DNA of 64,000 nt, taken from Immundisolibacter cernigliae (GTDB taxonomy: Bacteria > Pseudomonadota > Gammaproteobacteria > Immundisolibacterales > Immundisolibacteraceae). The notes beneath the pieces are model-generated. The model was given only the letters and a program-made list of their open reading frames with translations. It did no database searches and was not told the origin of the DNA. This document shows, piece after piece, positions 34,007 to 44,184 of the stretch (positions within the stretch are counted from its first letter, which is position 1; each line of letters opens with the position of its first letter). The DNA lies in the NCBI RefSeq assembly GCF_001697225.1, contig NZ_CP014671.1:1488001-1552000 (forward strand). The letters run 5' to 3'. The position numbers and the translations under genes are program-made.

Positions 34007-36391
34007 ATGAAAGTGAGCGAAACCTGGCTGCGCGAGTGGTGCAACCCGCCGCTCGACACGGCCGGCATTGCCCAGCGCCTGACCATGGCCGGCATCGAGG
34101 TCGGCGCCATCGAGCCGGTGGCCGAAGCACTCGACCAGGTCGTGGTGGCGCGCATCGTCACCACCCGCCCGCATCCGGACGCTGACCGTCTGCGCCTGTG
34201 CGAGGTGGAAGTCGTTCCCGGCGAGGCGCTGCTCGGCATCGTCTGCGGTGCGCCCAATGCAAGGCCCGATCTGCGCGTGCCCTTGGCGCGCATCGGTGCC
34301 CGCTTGCCGGGCGGTTTGCAGATCAAGAAGAGCAAGATTCGCGGCGAAGCGTCCGAAGGCATGCTGTGCTCGGCGCGGGAACTGGGGCTCGGAGAAGGCC
34401 AGGCCGGCCTGCTCGAATTGCCGGCCGATGCGCCGATCGGCCAGCCGCTGTCGGATTACCTGCAGCTCGACGACCGCATCATCGAGGTCGAACTGACGCC
34501 CAACCGCGGCGACTGCCTGAGCCTGTCCGGTCTCGCCCGAGAACTTGCCGCGCTCACGCAAACCCCGTTGACGCCGCCCGACATCGCTGCCGTTGCGCCG
34601 GTCAGTGCGCGTCAATTCGGCGTGCGACTGGAGGCGCCGCAGGCCTGCCCGCGCTACCTGTGCCGCGTGGTCGAGAACATCGACCCGCAGGCGAGTACCC
34701 CGCTGTGGCTGCAGGAACGCCTGCGCCGGGCCGGCCTGCGCAGCCTGGGGCCAGTGGTGGACATCACCAATTACGTGCTGCTGGAACTGGGCCAGCCGCT
34801 GCACGCCTTTGACCTGGACCGCGTCAGCGGCGACATCGTGGTGCGCCATGGGCGGCCCGGCGAGCGGTTGCGGCTGCTGAACGAGCAGGACATCGAGGCC
34901 GGCGCCGAATTGCTGCTGATCTGCGACGACACCGGGCCGTTGGCTGCCGCCGGCATCATGGGCGGGGCGGACTCGGCTGTGGGTGATGCCACGCGCAACG
35001 TGCTGCTGGAGAGCGCCTTTTTTGCGCCGCGCGCCATTGCCGGACGGGCACGGGCGCTGGGGCTGCAAACCGACGCCTCGCAGCGTTTCGAACGCGGCGT
35101 GGACCCGCAGCTGCAACGACTGGCCATCGAACGGGCCACGCGGCTGCTGATCGAGCTGTGTGGGGGCCAGCCGGGGCCGATCGTGGAAGCCTGCGCCGGG
35201 GCCGAGCTGCCGGCTACGCCGTCCATCCGGCTGCGTCGGGCGCGGGTCGAGCACGTGCTGGGCACGTCGCTGCCGTCCGACGAGATCGAAGCCATCCTGC
35301 AGCGGCTGGGCATGGAGATCACGCTGGAATCGGCCGGCGTCTGGCAGGCACGCCCGCCCAGCCGGCGCTTCGATCTTGGCTGCGAGGAAGACCTGATCGA
35401 GGAGCTGGCGCGCGTTCACGGCTACGAGAACCTGCCCAGTATCCGCCCGGCACCGCGCGGCAATTTCCCGGCCGCCGCCGACGACCGCATTTCGCGGCAA
35501 CGGCTTGCCCTGGCCCTGGTTGATCGCGGTTATCAGGAAGCCATCACGTACAGCTTCGTCGATCAGCGGCTGCAAGCCCTGATCGACCCGCAAAACCCGC
35601 CACTGGCGCTGGCCAATCCGCTGTCGGCGGAACTGGCCGTGATGCGCACCAGCCTGTGGCCCGGCCTGCTGGCGGCCTATGCGCACAACGCCAACCGCCA
35701 GGCGGCGCGGGTGCGCTTGTTCGAAACCGGACTGCGTTTTGTGGACGACGGCAGCGGACTGCGTCAGGACGCCCAACTGGCCGGATTGATCGCCGGCCCG
35801 CGCAGCCCCGAACAATGGTGCAGCCCGGCGCAGCCGGTGGATTTTTTCGACCTGAAGGCCGACGTCGAGGCGCTGCTGGCCATCACCGGCTGCGCGGACC
35901 GGTTCAGCTTCGAGCCGGCCGAACATCCGGCGTTGCATCCCGGCCAGAGCGCACGCCTGCTGCGCGCAGGCCAGCCGGTCGGCTGGCTCGGGCGCCTGCA
36001 CCCGGGTCTCGAGGCGGAACTGAAAATCGACTCGCCGCTGCTGTTCGAGATCGAGCTGGCGGCACTGACCGCCGGGCGCGTGCCCGCCTACGCCGAAGTG
36101 TCGCGTTTCCCGGCCGTGCGTCGCGACCTGGCCATTGTGCTGCCGAACGACGTGCCCGCCGCGGACATCCTGGCCACGGCGCGGGCCGCCTGCGCGCAGT
36201 CGCCGGTGCAGGAGCTGCTGATTTTTGATGTGTACCAGGGCCAGGGCGTGCCGGACGGCTACAAGAGCGTCGCGCTTGGCATTACCCTGTCTGCCACCGA
36301 GCGCACGCTGATCGATGCCGACGTGGAGCCGCTGATCGCCCGCCTGCTGCGGGCGCTGGCCGAGGCCCACAGGGCGCACCTGCGAGACTGA
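34007..36391 (+). CDS. pheT: Phenylalanine–tRNA ligase beta subunit
   Basis: The 794-residue protein (E. coli 795) shows the full domain order: EMAP-like tRNA-binding domain ([17 protein letters not shown]), B3/B4 editing domain, B5 domains, and a C-terminal anticodon-binding ferredoxin-like domain ([21 protein letters not shown]). It forms an alpha2-beta2 enzyme with PheS. ihfA begins two bases after its stop. Confidence 0.97.
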   Translation: MKVSETWLREWCNPPLDTAGIAQRLTMAGIEVGAIEPVAEALDQVVVARIVTTRPHPDADRLRLCEVEVVPGEALLGIVCGAPNARPDLRVPLARIGARLPGGLQIKKSKIRGEASEGMLCSARELGLGEGQAGLLELPADAPIGQPLSDYLQLDDRIIEVELTPNRGDCLSLSGLARELAALTQTPLTPPDIAAVAPVSARQFGVRLEAPQACPRYLCRVVENIDPQASTPLWLQERLRRAGLRSLGPVVDITNYVLLELGQPLHAFDLDRVSGDIVVRHGRPGERLRLLNEQDIEAGAELLLICDDTGPLAAAGIMGGADSAVGDATRNVLLESAFFAPRAIAGRARALGLQTDASQRFERGVDPQLQRLAIERATRLLIELCGGQPGPIVEACAGAELPATPSIRLRRARVEHVLGTSLPSDEIEAILQRLGMEITLESAGVWQARPPSRRFDLGCEEDLIEELARVHGYENLPSIRPAPRGNFPAAADDRISRQRLALALVDRGYQEAITYSFVDQRLQALIDPQNPPLALANPLSAELAVMRTSLWPGLLAAYAHNANRQAARVRLFETGLRFVDDGSGLRQDAQLAGLIAGPRSPEQWCSPAQPVDFFDLKADVEALLAITGCADRFSFEPAEHPALHPGQSARLLRAGQPVGWLGRLHPGLEAELKIDSPLLFEIELAALTAGRVPAYAEVSRFPAVRRDLAIVLPNDVPAADILATARAACAQSPVQELLIFDVYQGQGVPDGYKSVALGITLSATERTLIDADVEPLIARLLRALAEAHRAHLRD

Positions 36392-36393
36392 AC

Positions 36394-36702
36394 ATGAACA
36401 GCACCTTGACGAAGGCCGAGATGAGCCAGCTGCTGTGCAGTGAGCTTGGCGTCAACAAACGCGAGGCGCGCCAGATCGTGGAGTCCTTCTTCGAGCACAT
36501 GCGCGCCGCGCTGGCCCGTGGCGAAGGCGTGAAACTGTCCGGCTTTGGCAATTTCACCCTGCGCCAGAAGCGCCAGCGCCCGGGTCGCAACCCCAAGACC
36601 GGCCAGGAAATTCCTATCACCGCACGCCGTGTGGTAACTTTTAAACCCGGTCAACAGCTGAAGCGTCGCGTCGATACCTATGCTGGAACCGTCGCAGAAT
36701 GA
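36394..36702 (+). CDS. ihfA: Integration host factor alpha subunit
   Basis: The 102-residue HU/IHF-family protein has [10 protein letters not shown], the body [23 protein letters not shown] with the beta-arm proline in RNPKTG, and a C-terminal [11 protein letters not shown]. The pheT–ihfA order is the conserved E. coli arrangement, which identifies it as the alpha subunit. It bends DNA at specific sites together with IhfB, which is not in this window. The end overlaps the next gene by 23 bases. Confidence 0.96.
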   Translation: MNSTLTKAEMSQLLCSELGVNKREARQIVESFFEHMRAALARGEGVKLSGFGNFTLRQKRQRPGRNPKTGQEIPITARRVVTFKPGQQLKRRVDTYAGTVAE

Positions 36703-37036
36703 CCAGTTGCCGCCGATACCGGGCAAGCGCTATTTCGGTATCGGCGAGGTCAGCGAGCTGTGTGGCGTGCGGCCGCACGTGCTGCGCTACTGGGAGCAGG
36801 AATTCCCGGAGCTGACGCCGGCCAAGCGCACCGGCAACCGGCGTTACTACCAGCGTCAGGACGTGATCCTGATCCGCCAGATTCGCAGCCTGCTGTACGA
36901 ACAGGGCTTCACCATCAGTGGCGCCCGCCAGCGCCTGGGCGGGGAGGCAGGCCGCCAGGATGCGGACCGCACGGCGCAGCTGGTGCGCCAGATGCGGCAG
37001 GAACTGGAAGAGGTTCTGGCGATACTGAAGACCTGA
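36680..37036 (+). CDS. MerR-family transcriptional regulator
   Basis: This 118-residue protein has an N-terminal winged-helix MerR domain ([28 protein letters not shown], where the typical RYYE/RYWE motif is seen). A C-terminal coiled coil follows (about 90–115). It lacks an extra metal-binding tail. Genes of this type follow ihfA in many gammaproteobacteria, and their targets are generally unknown. Its start lies inside ihfA, so its translation may depend on it. Confidence 0.92.
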   Translation: MLEPSQNDQLPPIPGKRYFGIGEVSELCGVRPHVLRYWEQEFPELTPAKRTGNRRYYQRQDVILIRQIRSLLYEQGFTISGARQRLGGEAGRQDADRTAQLVRQMRQELEEVLAILKT

Positions 37037-37064
37037 TGCGGCCGGTCGCATCACATCGATTTCT

Positions 37065-37141
37065 CGGGGCGTGGCGCAGCCTGGTAGCGCACTTGACTGG
37101 GGGTCAAGTGGTCGGAGGTTCAAATCCTCTCGTCCCGACCA
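37065..37141 (+). tRNA. tRNA-Pro (anticodon GGG)
   Basis: This 77-base cloverleaf has acceptor CGGGGCG / CGTCCCG with discriminator A and an encoded CCA. The anticodon loop CTGGGGG gives GGG. It follows the merR-like gene by 28 bases, again the common gammaproteobacterial order. Confidence 0.96.
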
Positions 37142-37148
37142 ATTCTGC

Positions 37149-37183
37149 ACGGGGCAATTTCCGGTTGGAGATTGCCCCGTTTT
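37149..37183 (+). terminator. Terminator after tRNA-Pro
   Basis: ACGGGGCAAT (37149–37158) and ATTGCCCCGT (37171–37180) form a perfect 10-bp stem with a 12-base loop, followed by TTT. It ends the pheST–ihfA–tRNA-Pro unit before pcm. Confidence 0.85.
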
Positions 37184-37214
37184 GCTGCCGCGCCGCCCAT
37201 ACGGTCGCACCCCG

Positions 37215-37907
37215 ATGAGTAATCCGTTCCATGCCGGTTCCGGCTCTGGTTCCAGCCAGCAGGCGGCCGGCATCGGCATGACCTCGCAGCGCACGCGCGA
37301 CCGACTGGTCGAGCTGCTCGCGCAGCTGTCGCCGCTGGATCCGCGGGTACTGGATGTGATGCGTCAGATCCCGCGGCATCTGTTCGTGGAGGAAGCCCTC
37401 GCCAGCCGTGCCTACGACAACGTGTCGCTGCCCATCGGCCACGGCCAGACCATTTCCCAGCCGCTCACCGTGGCGCAGATGACCAGCGCCCTGCTGCAGG
37501 GGCCGCCGCTGCGCCGGGTGCTCGAAATCGGCACCGGCTCGGGCTACCAGACCGCCGTGCTGGCGGCACTGGTGCCGGAGGTGGTCAGCATCGAGCGTAT
37601 CGGCGCCCTGGCCGCCCAGGCCCGGCGTGTGCTGCGCGACCTTCGCGTGCGCAACGTGGCACTGGTGGTCGGCGATGGCAGTCAGGGCCTGCCGGGCAAA
37701 GGTCCGTACGACGGCATCCTGATTACCGCCGCGGCGGCTACGCTGGCGCCGCAGCTGTTCGAACAGCTGGCCGAGGACGGACGGCTCATCGCGCCGGTGG
37801 GCTCGAGCGAGCAGGCGCTGCGCCGCTTCACCCGTACCGCCACCGGCCTGCACGAGGAACGCCTGGGTGCTGCGCATTTCGTGCCGCTGCGGCGCGGCCG
37901 GGGCTGA
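37215..37907 (+). CDS. pcm: Protein-L-isoaspartate O-methyltransferase
   Basis: Pcm methylates isoaspartyl residues in damaged proteins so that they can be repaired. The 230-residue protein has [14 protein letters not shown] near the start, [21 protein letters not shown] and the SAM site [18 protein letters not shown]. The ATG at 37215 adds a 21-residue Gly/Ser-rich lead before MTSQRTR; the second ATG (37278) is a plausible alternative that matches shorter homologues. An NlpD gene overlaps its end, the normal pcm–nlpD order. Confidence 0.94.
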   Translation: MSNPFHAGSGSGSSQQAAGIGMTSQRTRDRLVELLAQLSPLDPRVLDVMRQIPRHLFVEEALASRAYDNVSLPIGHGQTISQPLTVAQMTSALLQGPPLRRVLEIGTGSGYQTAVLAALVPEVVSIERIGALAAQARRVLRDLRVRNVALVVGDGSQGLPGKGPYDGILITAAAATLAPQLFEQLAEDGRLIAPVGSSEQALRRFTRTATGLHEERLGAAHFVPLRRGRG

Positions 37908-38640
37908 GGCGCACGGCGACGCCTCGCAGGCTGCCCTGCGCCCTGCGCCGGGTGGCCAAGCGGCGCGCGTGCTGCTGGCGCTGGTCATTGCGCTGATCCT
38001 GTCCGGCTGCGCCGGTCGATCCGGCCGCCCGCCGGCGGTTTCGCCATCCGCGTCGTCGCAAGCAAACGCCTTGCTGCCAAGTGGCGAACATGTCGTCCAG
38101 CGGGGCGAGACGCTGGCGATGATCGGCCGCCGCTACGGCACCGATTACCAGGCCCTGGCGCGCCTGAACGGCATTCGGTCGCCCTATACGATCTACCCCG
38201 GCCAACGCCTGCGCCTGCCCGGTGTGGGCGGTGTCCCTGCGCCCACGCCGATCGCGCCGGCGGGCGGCTGGACCTGGCCGACGGCCGGCACCACGCTGCG
38301 TGGATACGTGGCTGCCCACGGCGGCAACAAGGGACTGGACATCGCTGGCCAGATCGGCCAGCCGGTCCGCGCCGCCGCCGCCGGCACCGTCGTCTACGCC
38401 GGCAACGGGCTGCGCCAGTACGGCAATCTGGTCATCGTCAAACACAACGAGGACTACCTGAGCGCCTACGGCCACCTTCAGAAAATCACGGTGGCCGAGG
38501 GCAGCGCCGTTACCACCGGCCAGACCATCGCCAGCATGGGCAGCCCCGGGGATGGTCCCGGGGTGCTGCATTTCGAAATCCGCTACCGCGGCACGCCGAT
38601 CGACCCGGCCGCAGTGCTGCCACGGCCATCGGGCGGCTGA
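37867..38640 (+). CDS. nlpD: NlpD-like murein amidase activator (LysM + degenerate LytM lipoprotein)
   Basis: It has a lipoprotein signal (LLALVIALILSGC), a LysM domain (GEHVVQRGETLAMIGRRYGTD) and a LytM domain. The LytM zinc site is degenerate: NKGLDIAG replaces the HxxxD histidine and VLHFEIR replaces the first His of HxH. E. coli NlpD has the same changes and activates the amidase AmiC rather than cutting peptidoglycan. The start is unclear: ATG 37867 lies inside pcm and gives an unusually long n-region, while GTG 37969 gives one without basic residues. rpoS, the usual next gene, is absent. Confidence 0.9.
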   Translation: MLRISCRCGAAGAEAHGDASQAALRPAPGGQAARVLLALVIALILSGCAGRSGRPPAVSPSASSQANALLPSGEHVVQRGETLAMIGRRYGTDYQALARLNGIRSPYTIYPGQRLRLPGVGGVPAPTPIAPAGGWTWPTAGTTLRGYVAAHGGNKGLDIAGQIGQPVRAAAAGTVVYAGNGLRQYGNLVIVKHNEDYLSAYGHLQKITVAEGSAVTTGQTIASMGSPGDGPGVLHFEIRYRGTPIDPAAVLPRPSGG

Positions 38641-38899
38641 TCGACAAGGCAAGGCTTGACGGGCTGGCGCCGGCCGGGCGATCCGCTGCCGGCCGATGAC
38701 CGGGCGCCTGTCACGCGCGGTGGTGGATCTCGATCAGTTTCATCGATGGCCGCGCCATTCGCGCGCCGGCGCCCGCGGCCGGTGGATCGACAACGGGCGC
38801 CCAATCCGCCTCAATCCAGAGGCGGCCGGGCAACGAACGGTTCATCTGGCCGCCGATGCGCCGGGCACGGCTGGATTTTTGGGCCATGTGGCCGCGACG

Positions 38900-39697
38900 C
38901 TACAAATACACGCCCTGCGTGCTGTTGCCGTCCACGGTGATGACGCTGCCGCAGATGTAGGCCGCGCGCGCCGAGGCCGCGAAGCAGATGGCGTCGGCCA
39001 CGTCCTGCGGGTAGGCCATGCGCCCCAGTGGCAGCGCGGCGTCGATCTCGGCCTGCAGCTGTTGCGGCGTCTTGCCCTCGGCCGGCGCGCGTGCATTGAT
39101 CAGGCGCGTCCAACGGTCGGTGGTCACGCCCGACGGCGCCACGCCGACCACCCGGATGCCCTGCGGCGCGCACAGGTCGGCAAAGCTCTTGGTGAAATTG
39201 AACAGTGCCGCGTTGCTGATGCCGACCGGCATGTAGGAGGCCTTGGGGTTGCGCGCGGCGGTGCCCAGCACGTTCACGATGACGCCGCTTTTCTGCTCGC
39301 GCATGATCGGGTACACGGCCCGGCAGGCGCGGATGTGGCACTGCAGCTTCTGATTCCAGCCGGCCAGCCAGGCCTCGTTGCTGATATCCGCAAAGTCGCC
39401 GGCGGGTAACTTGCCGGCAGCGTTGTTGACCAGCACGTCCACGCGTCCAAAGTGTTGCCGGGCAGTTGCCATGAGGGCGTCGACGTCGGCGTCCAGCGTG
39501 ACGTCGCAGGTGACGGTTTTCACCTGCGGCGCACCGGCGGCCGTGGCCGCTGCGGCAGCGGCCGTGAGACCATCCGCGCCGCGCGCCGCCAGCAGCAGCC
39601 GGGCGCCTTCGCCCGCAAAACTCAGCGCCGTGGCCAGGCCGATGCCCTGGCTGGCGCCGGTGACGATGACCACTTTTCCTGCCAGTTCCAGATTCAT
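38900..39697 (-). CDS. Short-chain dehydrogenase/reductase
   Basis: This 265-residue SDR has the cofactor motif VTGASQGIGLATAL, NNAAG, and a C-terminal PLGRMAYPQDVADAICF with SVITVDGNSTQGVYL. The usual active-site YxxxK is not seen in its normal form. The segment ASYMPVGISNAALFNFTKS instead has Y, then an altered spacing with N and K. This may affect catalysis or reflect a divergent subgroup. The ATG at 39697 is six bases after GAGGAGG. The substrate is unknown. A 259-base gap to nlpD holds no gene that I can support. Confidence 0.85.
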   Translation of the reverse strand: MNLELAGKVVIVTGASQGIGLATALSFAGEGARLLLAARGADGLTAAAAAATAAGAPQVKTVTCDVTLDADVDALMATARQHFGRVDVLVNNAAGKLPAGDFADISNEAWLAGWNQKLQCHIRACRAVYPIMREQKSGVIVNVLGTAARNPKASYMPVGISNAALFNFTKSFADLCAPQGIRVVGVAPSGVTTDRWTRLINARAPAEGKTPQQLQAEIDAALPLGRMAYPQDVADAICFAASARAAYICGSVITVDGNSTQGVYL

Positions 39698-39840
39698 GAC
39701 CATCCTCCTCGAGAGCGCATCGGCGGGCCGCACCGCACTATACAGAAGCCTTTTTCGCCAGCCCTATGCCAGCCGGCGCCATGCACTTTTGCCTGATCGC
39801 CCTGCAGGGCGCAGAGCCGTCCTGCGCGCACACTGAGCCC

Positions 39841-41229
39841 ATGGATTATTTGCCGATTTTTCTGGATGTGCGGGGCCGGCCCTGCCTGGTGGTGGGCGGA
39901 GGGCCGGTGGCGGCGCGCAAGCTCGCGCTGCTGCTGCGGGCCGGCGCACGCGGCGTGGTGGTGGCGCCGCACTTAACGGATGAGCTGCGGGCCATGGCCA
40001 GTGTGGTGGAACTTCGCGAGCGGCCGTTTGCGGAGGTCGACCTCGACGGCATGACGCTGGTCATCGCCGCCACCGACGATGCGCAGGTCAACGCCCAGGT
40101 GGCGGCACTGGCCAGCGCGCGCGGCCTGCCGGTGAACGTGGTGGACACGCCGGCGCTGTGCAGTTTCATCATGCCGGCGGTGGTGGATCGCTCGCCGGTG
40201 ATCGCGGCCGTCAGTTCCGGCGGCCGGGCACCGGTGCTGACGCGCCTGCTGCGGGCGCGGCTGGAAACCCTGATCCCGGCCGCCTATGGCCGCTTGGCCG
40301 AGCTGGCCGGCAGCGTGCGCGGCAAGGTGCGCGAGCGGATTGCCGATCCGGTCGCCCGTCGCCGCTTCTGGGACGAAACCCTGCAAGGCCCGGTGGCGGA
40401 GCTGGCGCTGTCCGGCCAGGATCGGCGCGCGCGGCAATTGCTGGATCGCCTGCTCGAACGCGGCGCGGCCGGCGGCGTGGGCGAGGTGTACCTTGTCGGT
40501 GCCGGTCCCGGCGACCCGGACCTGCTGACCTTCAGGGCCCTGCGTCTGCTGCAGCAGGCCGACGTGGTGGTCCATGACCGTCTGGTGGCGCCGGAAATCC
40601 TGGACATGGCGCGGCGCGAGGCCGAGCGCATCGACGCCGGCAAGCGCGCCAGCCAGCACACGCTGCCGCAGGAGGACATCAACGCGCTGCTGGTGCGTCT
40701 GGCCCGCGAGGGCAAGCGGGTGCTGCGCCTGAAGGGCGGCGATCCGTTCCTGTTTGGGCGTGGCGGGGAGGAAATCGCCACGCTGGCGGCCGAGGGCATT
40801 CCGTTTCAGGTGGTGCCCGGCGTGACGGCGGCCAGCGGCTGCGCCGCCTACGCCGGCATTCCGCTGACGCACCGCGACCACGCGCAGCTGTGCGTGTTCG
40901 TGACCGGCCACCTGAAGGACGGCAGCGTGGACCTGCCCTGGCCGCAGCTGGTGGCGCTCGGCGGCACCCTCGTGATCTACATGGGTCTTGGCGCGCTGGC
41001 CGAGATCTGCGCGGCGCTGATCGCGCACGGCAAGGATGCGGCCACGCCGGCGGCGGTGGTGGCCGAGGGCACCACGCTGCGCCAGCGGATCGTTACCGCG
41101 CCACTGGGTGAGCTAACCGCCGCCGCGCAGGGCTTGCCCGGCCCGGCGCTGATCATCGTCGGCGGCGTGGTCGGCTTGCACGAGACCCTGTCCTGGTTCA
41201 GCCCGCAGCTGGCCGATGCCGAGGAGTGA
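39841..41229 (+). CDS. cysG: Siroheme synthase (multifunctional CysG)
   Basis: CysG turns uroporphyrinogen III into siroheme, the cofactor of sulfite and nitrite reductases. The 462-residue protein is a fusion. Residues about 1–215 are the dehydrogenase/ferrochelatase part ([35 protein letters not shown]). Residues about 217–460 are the SAM methyltransferase ([58 protein letters not shown]). The ATG at 39841 gives the normal N-terminus. No sulfite reductase gene is nearby. Confidence 0.97.
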   Translation: MDYLPIFLDVRGRPCLVVGGGPVAARKLALLLRAGARGVVVAPHLTDELRAMASVVELRERPFAEVDLDGMTLVIAATDDAQVNAQVAALASARGLPVNVVDTPALCSFIMPAVVDRSPVIAAVSSGGRAPVLTRLLRARLETLIPAAYGRLAELAGSVRGKVRERIADPVARRRFWDETLQGPVAELALSGQDRRARQLLDRLLERGAAGGVGEVYLVGAGPGDPDLLTFRALRLLQQADVVVHDRLVAPEILDMARREAERIDAGKRASQHTLPQEDINALLVRLAREGKRVLRLKGGDPFLFGRGGEEIATLAAEGIPFQVVPGVTAASGCAAYAGIPLTHRDHAQLCVFVTGHLKDGSVDLPWPQLVALGGTLVIYMGLGALAEICAALIAHGKDAATPAAVVAEGTTLRQRIVTAPLGELTAAAQGLPGPALIIVGGVVGLHETLSWFSPQLADAEE

Positions 41230-41256
41230 GGCGATGGAGCCGTTGGATAGCGTCCA

Positions 41257-42663
41257 ATGAACACCGCCTCGCCGCTGCGCTCGCGCCTGTTCTGGGTGGG
41301 CGTGCTGTATTTCGCGCAGGGTCTGCCGCTGGGCATCTTTCTGGACCTGTTGCCGGTGTACTTCCGCCAGCATGGGGTGGATCTGCGCCAGATCGGCGTG
41401 CTTGGCCTGCTTGGCCTGGCCTGGACGTTCAAGTTCCTGTGGGCGCCCGCGGTGGACGCCTGGCGCCATCATCGGCGCTGGATGCAGGCCGCCAATCTGC
41501 TGATGGCGCTGTGTATGGCCGCCCTGGTCGGCATGGACCCAGGGCAGCCGCAGATGTGGCTGGTGCTGGGCGTGTTTGCCGCGCTGTCGGCCACCAACGA
41601 CATCGCCATTGACGGCTACACGGTCGAGAAAGTGCCGCGCGCGCAGCTCGGTCTTGCCAACGGTGTGCGCATTGCGTTGTACCGGGTCGGCATGCTGGCC
41701 GCCGGCGGACTTTTGATGCTCAGCGACCGCATCGGCTGGGCCGGCACCCAGTTGGCGGCCGCCGGTCTGCTGGTCCTGTTGGCCCTGGTGTGTCGCGCGG
41801 CGCCGGTGGAAGCGCCCCGTGCCGGGCCGCCGCCGCGCCTGGCAGACCTGCGTGCAATGGCGCGCCAGCCGCGGGTGGCCCTGGGCGGCCTGTCGGTGTT
41901 GCTGGTGCTTGCCTGGCTGGCCGGGCGGCAGATGGGGTGGATCAGCGGGCGGGCTGAGGTGGCGTTGGCGGTGCTGGCCGCGGGCTTGCTGGGGCTTGCC
42001 GCGCTGCAACCGGTGCGCGCCGGATCCGGCGCGGTGACGGCGCCGTTTGCGGCGCTGCTGGCGCGGCCCTACATGCTTGCCGTGCTGGCCTTCGCGCTGA
42101 CCTTCAAGCTTGGCGATGCGGCCATGGGATTCATGGTCAAGCCGTTCTGGGTGGATGCCGGCTTTCGGGCCAGTGAAATAGGCCTCATTTCCGTCAACGT
42201 TGGTCTGTTACTGTCCGTTGCCGGGGGCGTCCTCGGCGGCGTGGCGACGCACCGTCTTGGTATTTTCACGGCGCTGTGGTCGCTCGGATTGCTGCAGGCG
42301 ATGTCGAATCTGGGTTACGTCTACGCGGCGCAACTTGCCGAAGCAGGCGCGGTCTCAACGTCCGTGCTATACGGAGCCAGCATGGTCGAATCGTTCACGG
42401 GTGGGCTGGGCACGGGCGCGTTTCTGGCATTTCTGATGTCGGTCGTGGACCCCCGTCAGGCGGCAACCGAGTATGCGCTGCTGTCGTCGCTGTTCGCCCT
42501 GAGCCGATCCCTGGCTGCCTTCGCCAGCGGTTTCGGCGCGGCGTGGTTGGGCTATCGGGACTATTTCTTGCTTACGTTTTTTCTGTGTTTTCCGGCCTAT
42601 CTGCTTCTGCCGTTCGCAGGACGTGCCTTGCGAGCGGTTGAATCGAAGGAGACCGCCACATGA
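41257..42663 (+). CDS. AmpG-like major facilitator superfamily transporter
   Basis: The 468-residue protein has about 12–14 hydrophobic segments. It begins VLYFAQGLPLGIFLDLLPVYFR and contains DAWRHHRRW between the first loops, followed by NDIAIDGYTVE. These resemble the AmpG/acetyl-CoA-transporter branch of the MFS. AmpG imports anhydro-muropeptides, so a link to AnmK and peptidoglycan recycling is possible, but the substrate is inferred from family only. Its stop overlaps the next start as ATGA. Confidence 0.85.
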   Translation: MNTASPLRSRLFWVGVLYFAQGLPLGIFLDLLPVYFRQHGVDLRQIGVLGLLGLAWTFKFLWAPAVDAWRHHRRWMQAANLLMALCMAALVGMDPGQPQMWLVLGVFAALSATNDIAIDGYTVEKVPRAQLGLANGVRIALYRVGMLAAGGLLMLSDRIGWAGTQLAAAGLLVLLALVCRAAPVEAPRAGPPPRLADLRAMARQPRVALGGLSVLLVLAWLAGRQMGWISGRAEVALAVLAAGLLGLAALQPVRAGSGAVTAPFAALLARPYMLAVLAFALTFKLGDAAMGFMVKPFWVDAGFRASEIGLISVNVGLLLSVAGGVLGGVATHRLGIFTALWSLGLLQAMSNLGYVYAAQLAEAGAVSTSVLYGASMVESFTGGLGTGAFLAFLMSVVDPRQAATEYALLSSLFALSRSLAAFASGFGAAWLGYRDYFLLTFFLCFPAYLLLPFAGRALRAVESKETAT

Positions 42664-42950
42664 TCACGGCCTTCGTGTTGATTCAGGCGGCGCGGGGCCA
42701 GGTGAGCGCCCTGGCGCAGACCCTGGCGGAACTGCCGGGCGTGGCCGAGGTGTACTCGGTCAGCGGCCAGCATGACCTGGTGGCCATTGCCCGCGTGGCG
42801 TCGGCCGACGATCTTTCGGTACTGGTGACAGACCGGCTGGCCGGTTTGCCCGGTATCGTGAGCACGCAGACCCTGCTCGCCTTTCGCGCCTACTCGCGGC
42901 ACGATCTGGAGAGCCTGTTCGAGGTGGGTTTACGTGCGCCCGGTCCGTGA
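42660..42950 (+). CDS. Stand-alone Lrp/AsnC ligand-binding (RAM) domain protein
   Basis: This 96-residue protein matches the ligand-binding half of Lrp/AsnC regulators (ITAFVLIQAARGQVSALAQT, LPGVAEVYSVSGQHDLVAIARV, LPGIVSTQTLLAF) but has no DNA-binding domain. Such single-domain proteins form ring-like dimers and may bind amino acids. It is translationally coupled to the AmpG-like gene. What it senses is unknown. Confidence 0.9.
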   Translation: MITAFVLIQAARGQVSALAQTLAELPGVAEVYSVSGQHDLVAIARVASADDLSVLVTDRLAGLPGIVSTQTLLAFRAYSRHDLESLFEVGLRAPGP

Positions 42951-42960
42951 GGTGAACATC

Positions 42961-44184
42961 ATGCGAATCGCCCGGCTGCGCAGCCCCAGGCCGATCGGCG
43001 ACAGGCCGGCCGGTCACGACGCTCTTGGCCCTGCCGCACAGCGGCTCAGCCCCCACCCCCAGCTGCGGCGCCAGGTGGTGGATCTGTATCGGCGCGGCTC
43101 GGTGCCGCCGCTGCTCAGTTTGCTGTGTGCCTGTGGTCTGGCCGGGCTGCTGTGGCCGGTCCTGCCGGCTCCGGTGGCGGGGGCCTGGCTGCTGGCGCAC
43201 GGCGTGGTGACGGCAGGCCGCCTGCTGCTGGTGCGGCATTTCAATCGCGAGCGCGTCGGGGACGGGCAGTTGCCACGGTGGCGGGCACATTACGTCAACG
43301 CGACACTGGTTGGCGGCCTGGTCTGGGGTGTCGGCAGCGTCCTTCTAGTGGTTGGCAAACCGCACGTGCTGCAGCTGTTCGCCTGGGTAGTGCTCGGCGC
43401 CGCAATACTGGTGGAGTTTCCGTCTCTCGCGCGGCTTGGGCGCCCTTATGCGTGGCTGCTGATCGCGACGCTGACGGGGCCATTGGCACTGATGCTGCTT
43501 GGTCCGCAGCCGCTGCCCGGCGGCGCCGGTGCCTTGCTGTTGCTCGCCTGCAGCAGTGCCTTGGCCGGCCTGGAACTGCATCGTACCTATGTCGATGGCG
43601 TGCAGATGCAGGTGGAGTTCGCGCGCCTGGCCCGCTTCGACCAGCTGACTGGTCTGGCCAATCGGCGGCATTTCGACGAGACGCTGGCCGGCGAGTGGCA
43701 GCGCGCGCTGCGCCTGCGCGGCGAAATGGCCTTGGTCATCTTCGATGTGGACGAATTCAAGCCGTACAACGACCACTATGGTCATCCGGGCGGGGATGCC
43801 TGTCTGCGCCGCCTGGCGGCGGTGGCGCGCGAGTTGGTGCACCGCCACGGCGATCTGGTGGTGCGGCTCGGTGGCGAGGAGTTCGGTGTCCTGCTGCCCT
43901 TGACGCCGGCCAGCGGCGCCAGCGCGGTGGCCGACATGCTGCGACGGGCAGTCGAGAATCTGCGGCTGCCGCACGCGCCGGGGACCAGCCATCCGATCGT
44001 CACCATCAGCCTCGGGGTTGCCAGCGTGCGTCCCCACAGCGGTTGCCGCCCCGAGGACCTGATGCAGGCAGCGGACGCCGCGCTGTATCAGGCCAAGCGG
44101 GCCGGCCGCAACCGCGTGATGACCGCGCCGGAGATCGATCTGGCCTCGCCCGCGGCGCGGCGTATGCGCGCGGTGCTGCATTGA
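42961..44184 (+). CDS. Membrane-bound diguanylate cyclase (GGDEF)
   Basis: The 407-residue protein has five or six membrane segments in about residues 45–200, then a GGDEF domain with DQLTGLANRRHFDE, FDVDEFKPYNDHYGHPGGD and the active-site RLGGEEFGVLLPL. The catalytic loop is intact, so it should make cyclic di-GMP. No EAL domain is attached. The autoinhibitory RxxD site is not apparent. ATG 42961 has GAGG nearby; a GTG nine codons earlier overlaps the previous gene. The stop overlaps the next start as TTGA. Confidence 0.93.
   Translation: MRIARLRSPRPIGDRPAGHDALGPAAQRLSPHPQLRRQVVDLYRRGSVPPLLSLLCACGLAGLLWPVLPAPVAGAWLLAHGVVTAGRLLLVRHFNRERVGDGQLPRWRAHYVNATLVGGLVWGVGSVLLVVGKPHVLQLFAWVVLGAAILVEFPSLARLGRPYAWLLIATLTGPLALMLLGPQPLPGGAGALLLLACSSALAGLELHRTYVDGVQMQVEFARLARFDQLTGLANRRHFDETLAGEWQRALRLRGEMALVIFDVDEFKPYNDHYGHPGGDACLRRLAAVARELVHRHGDLVVRLGGEEFGVLLPLTPASGASAVADMLRRAVENLRLPHAPGTSHPIVTISLGVASVRPHSGCRPEDLMQAADAALYQAKRAGRNRVMTAPEIDLASPAARRMRAVLH

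Noticed and set aside
38641-38899. Possible small genes between nlpD and the SDR
   Set aside because: Open frames here have no recognisable start context or motifs and overlap both ends; the region looks non-coding.
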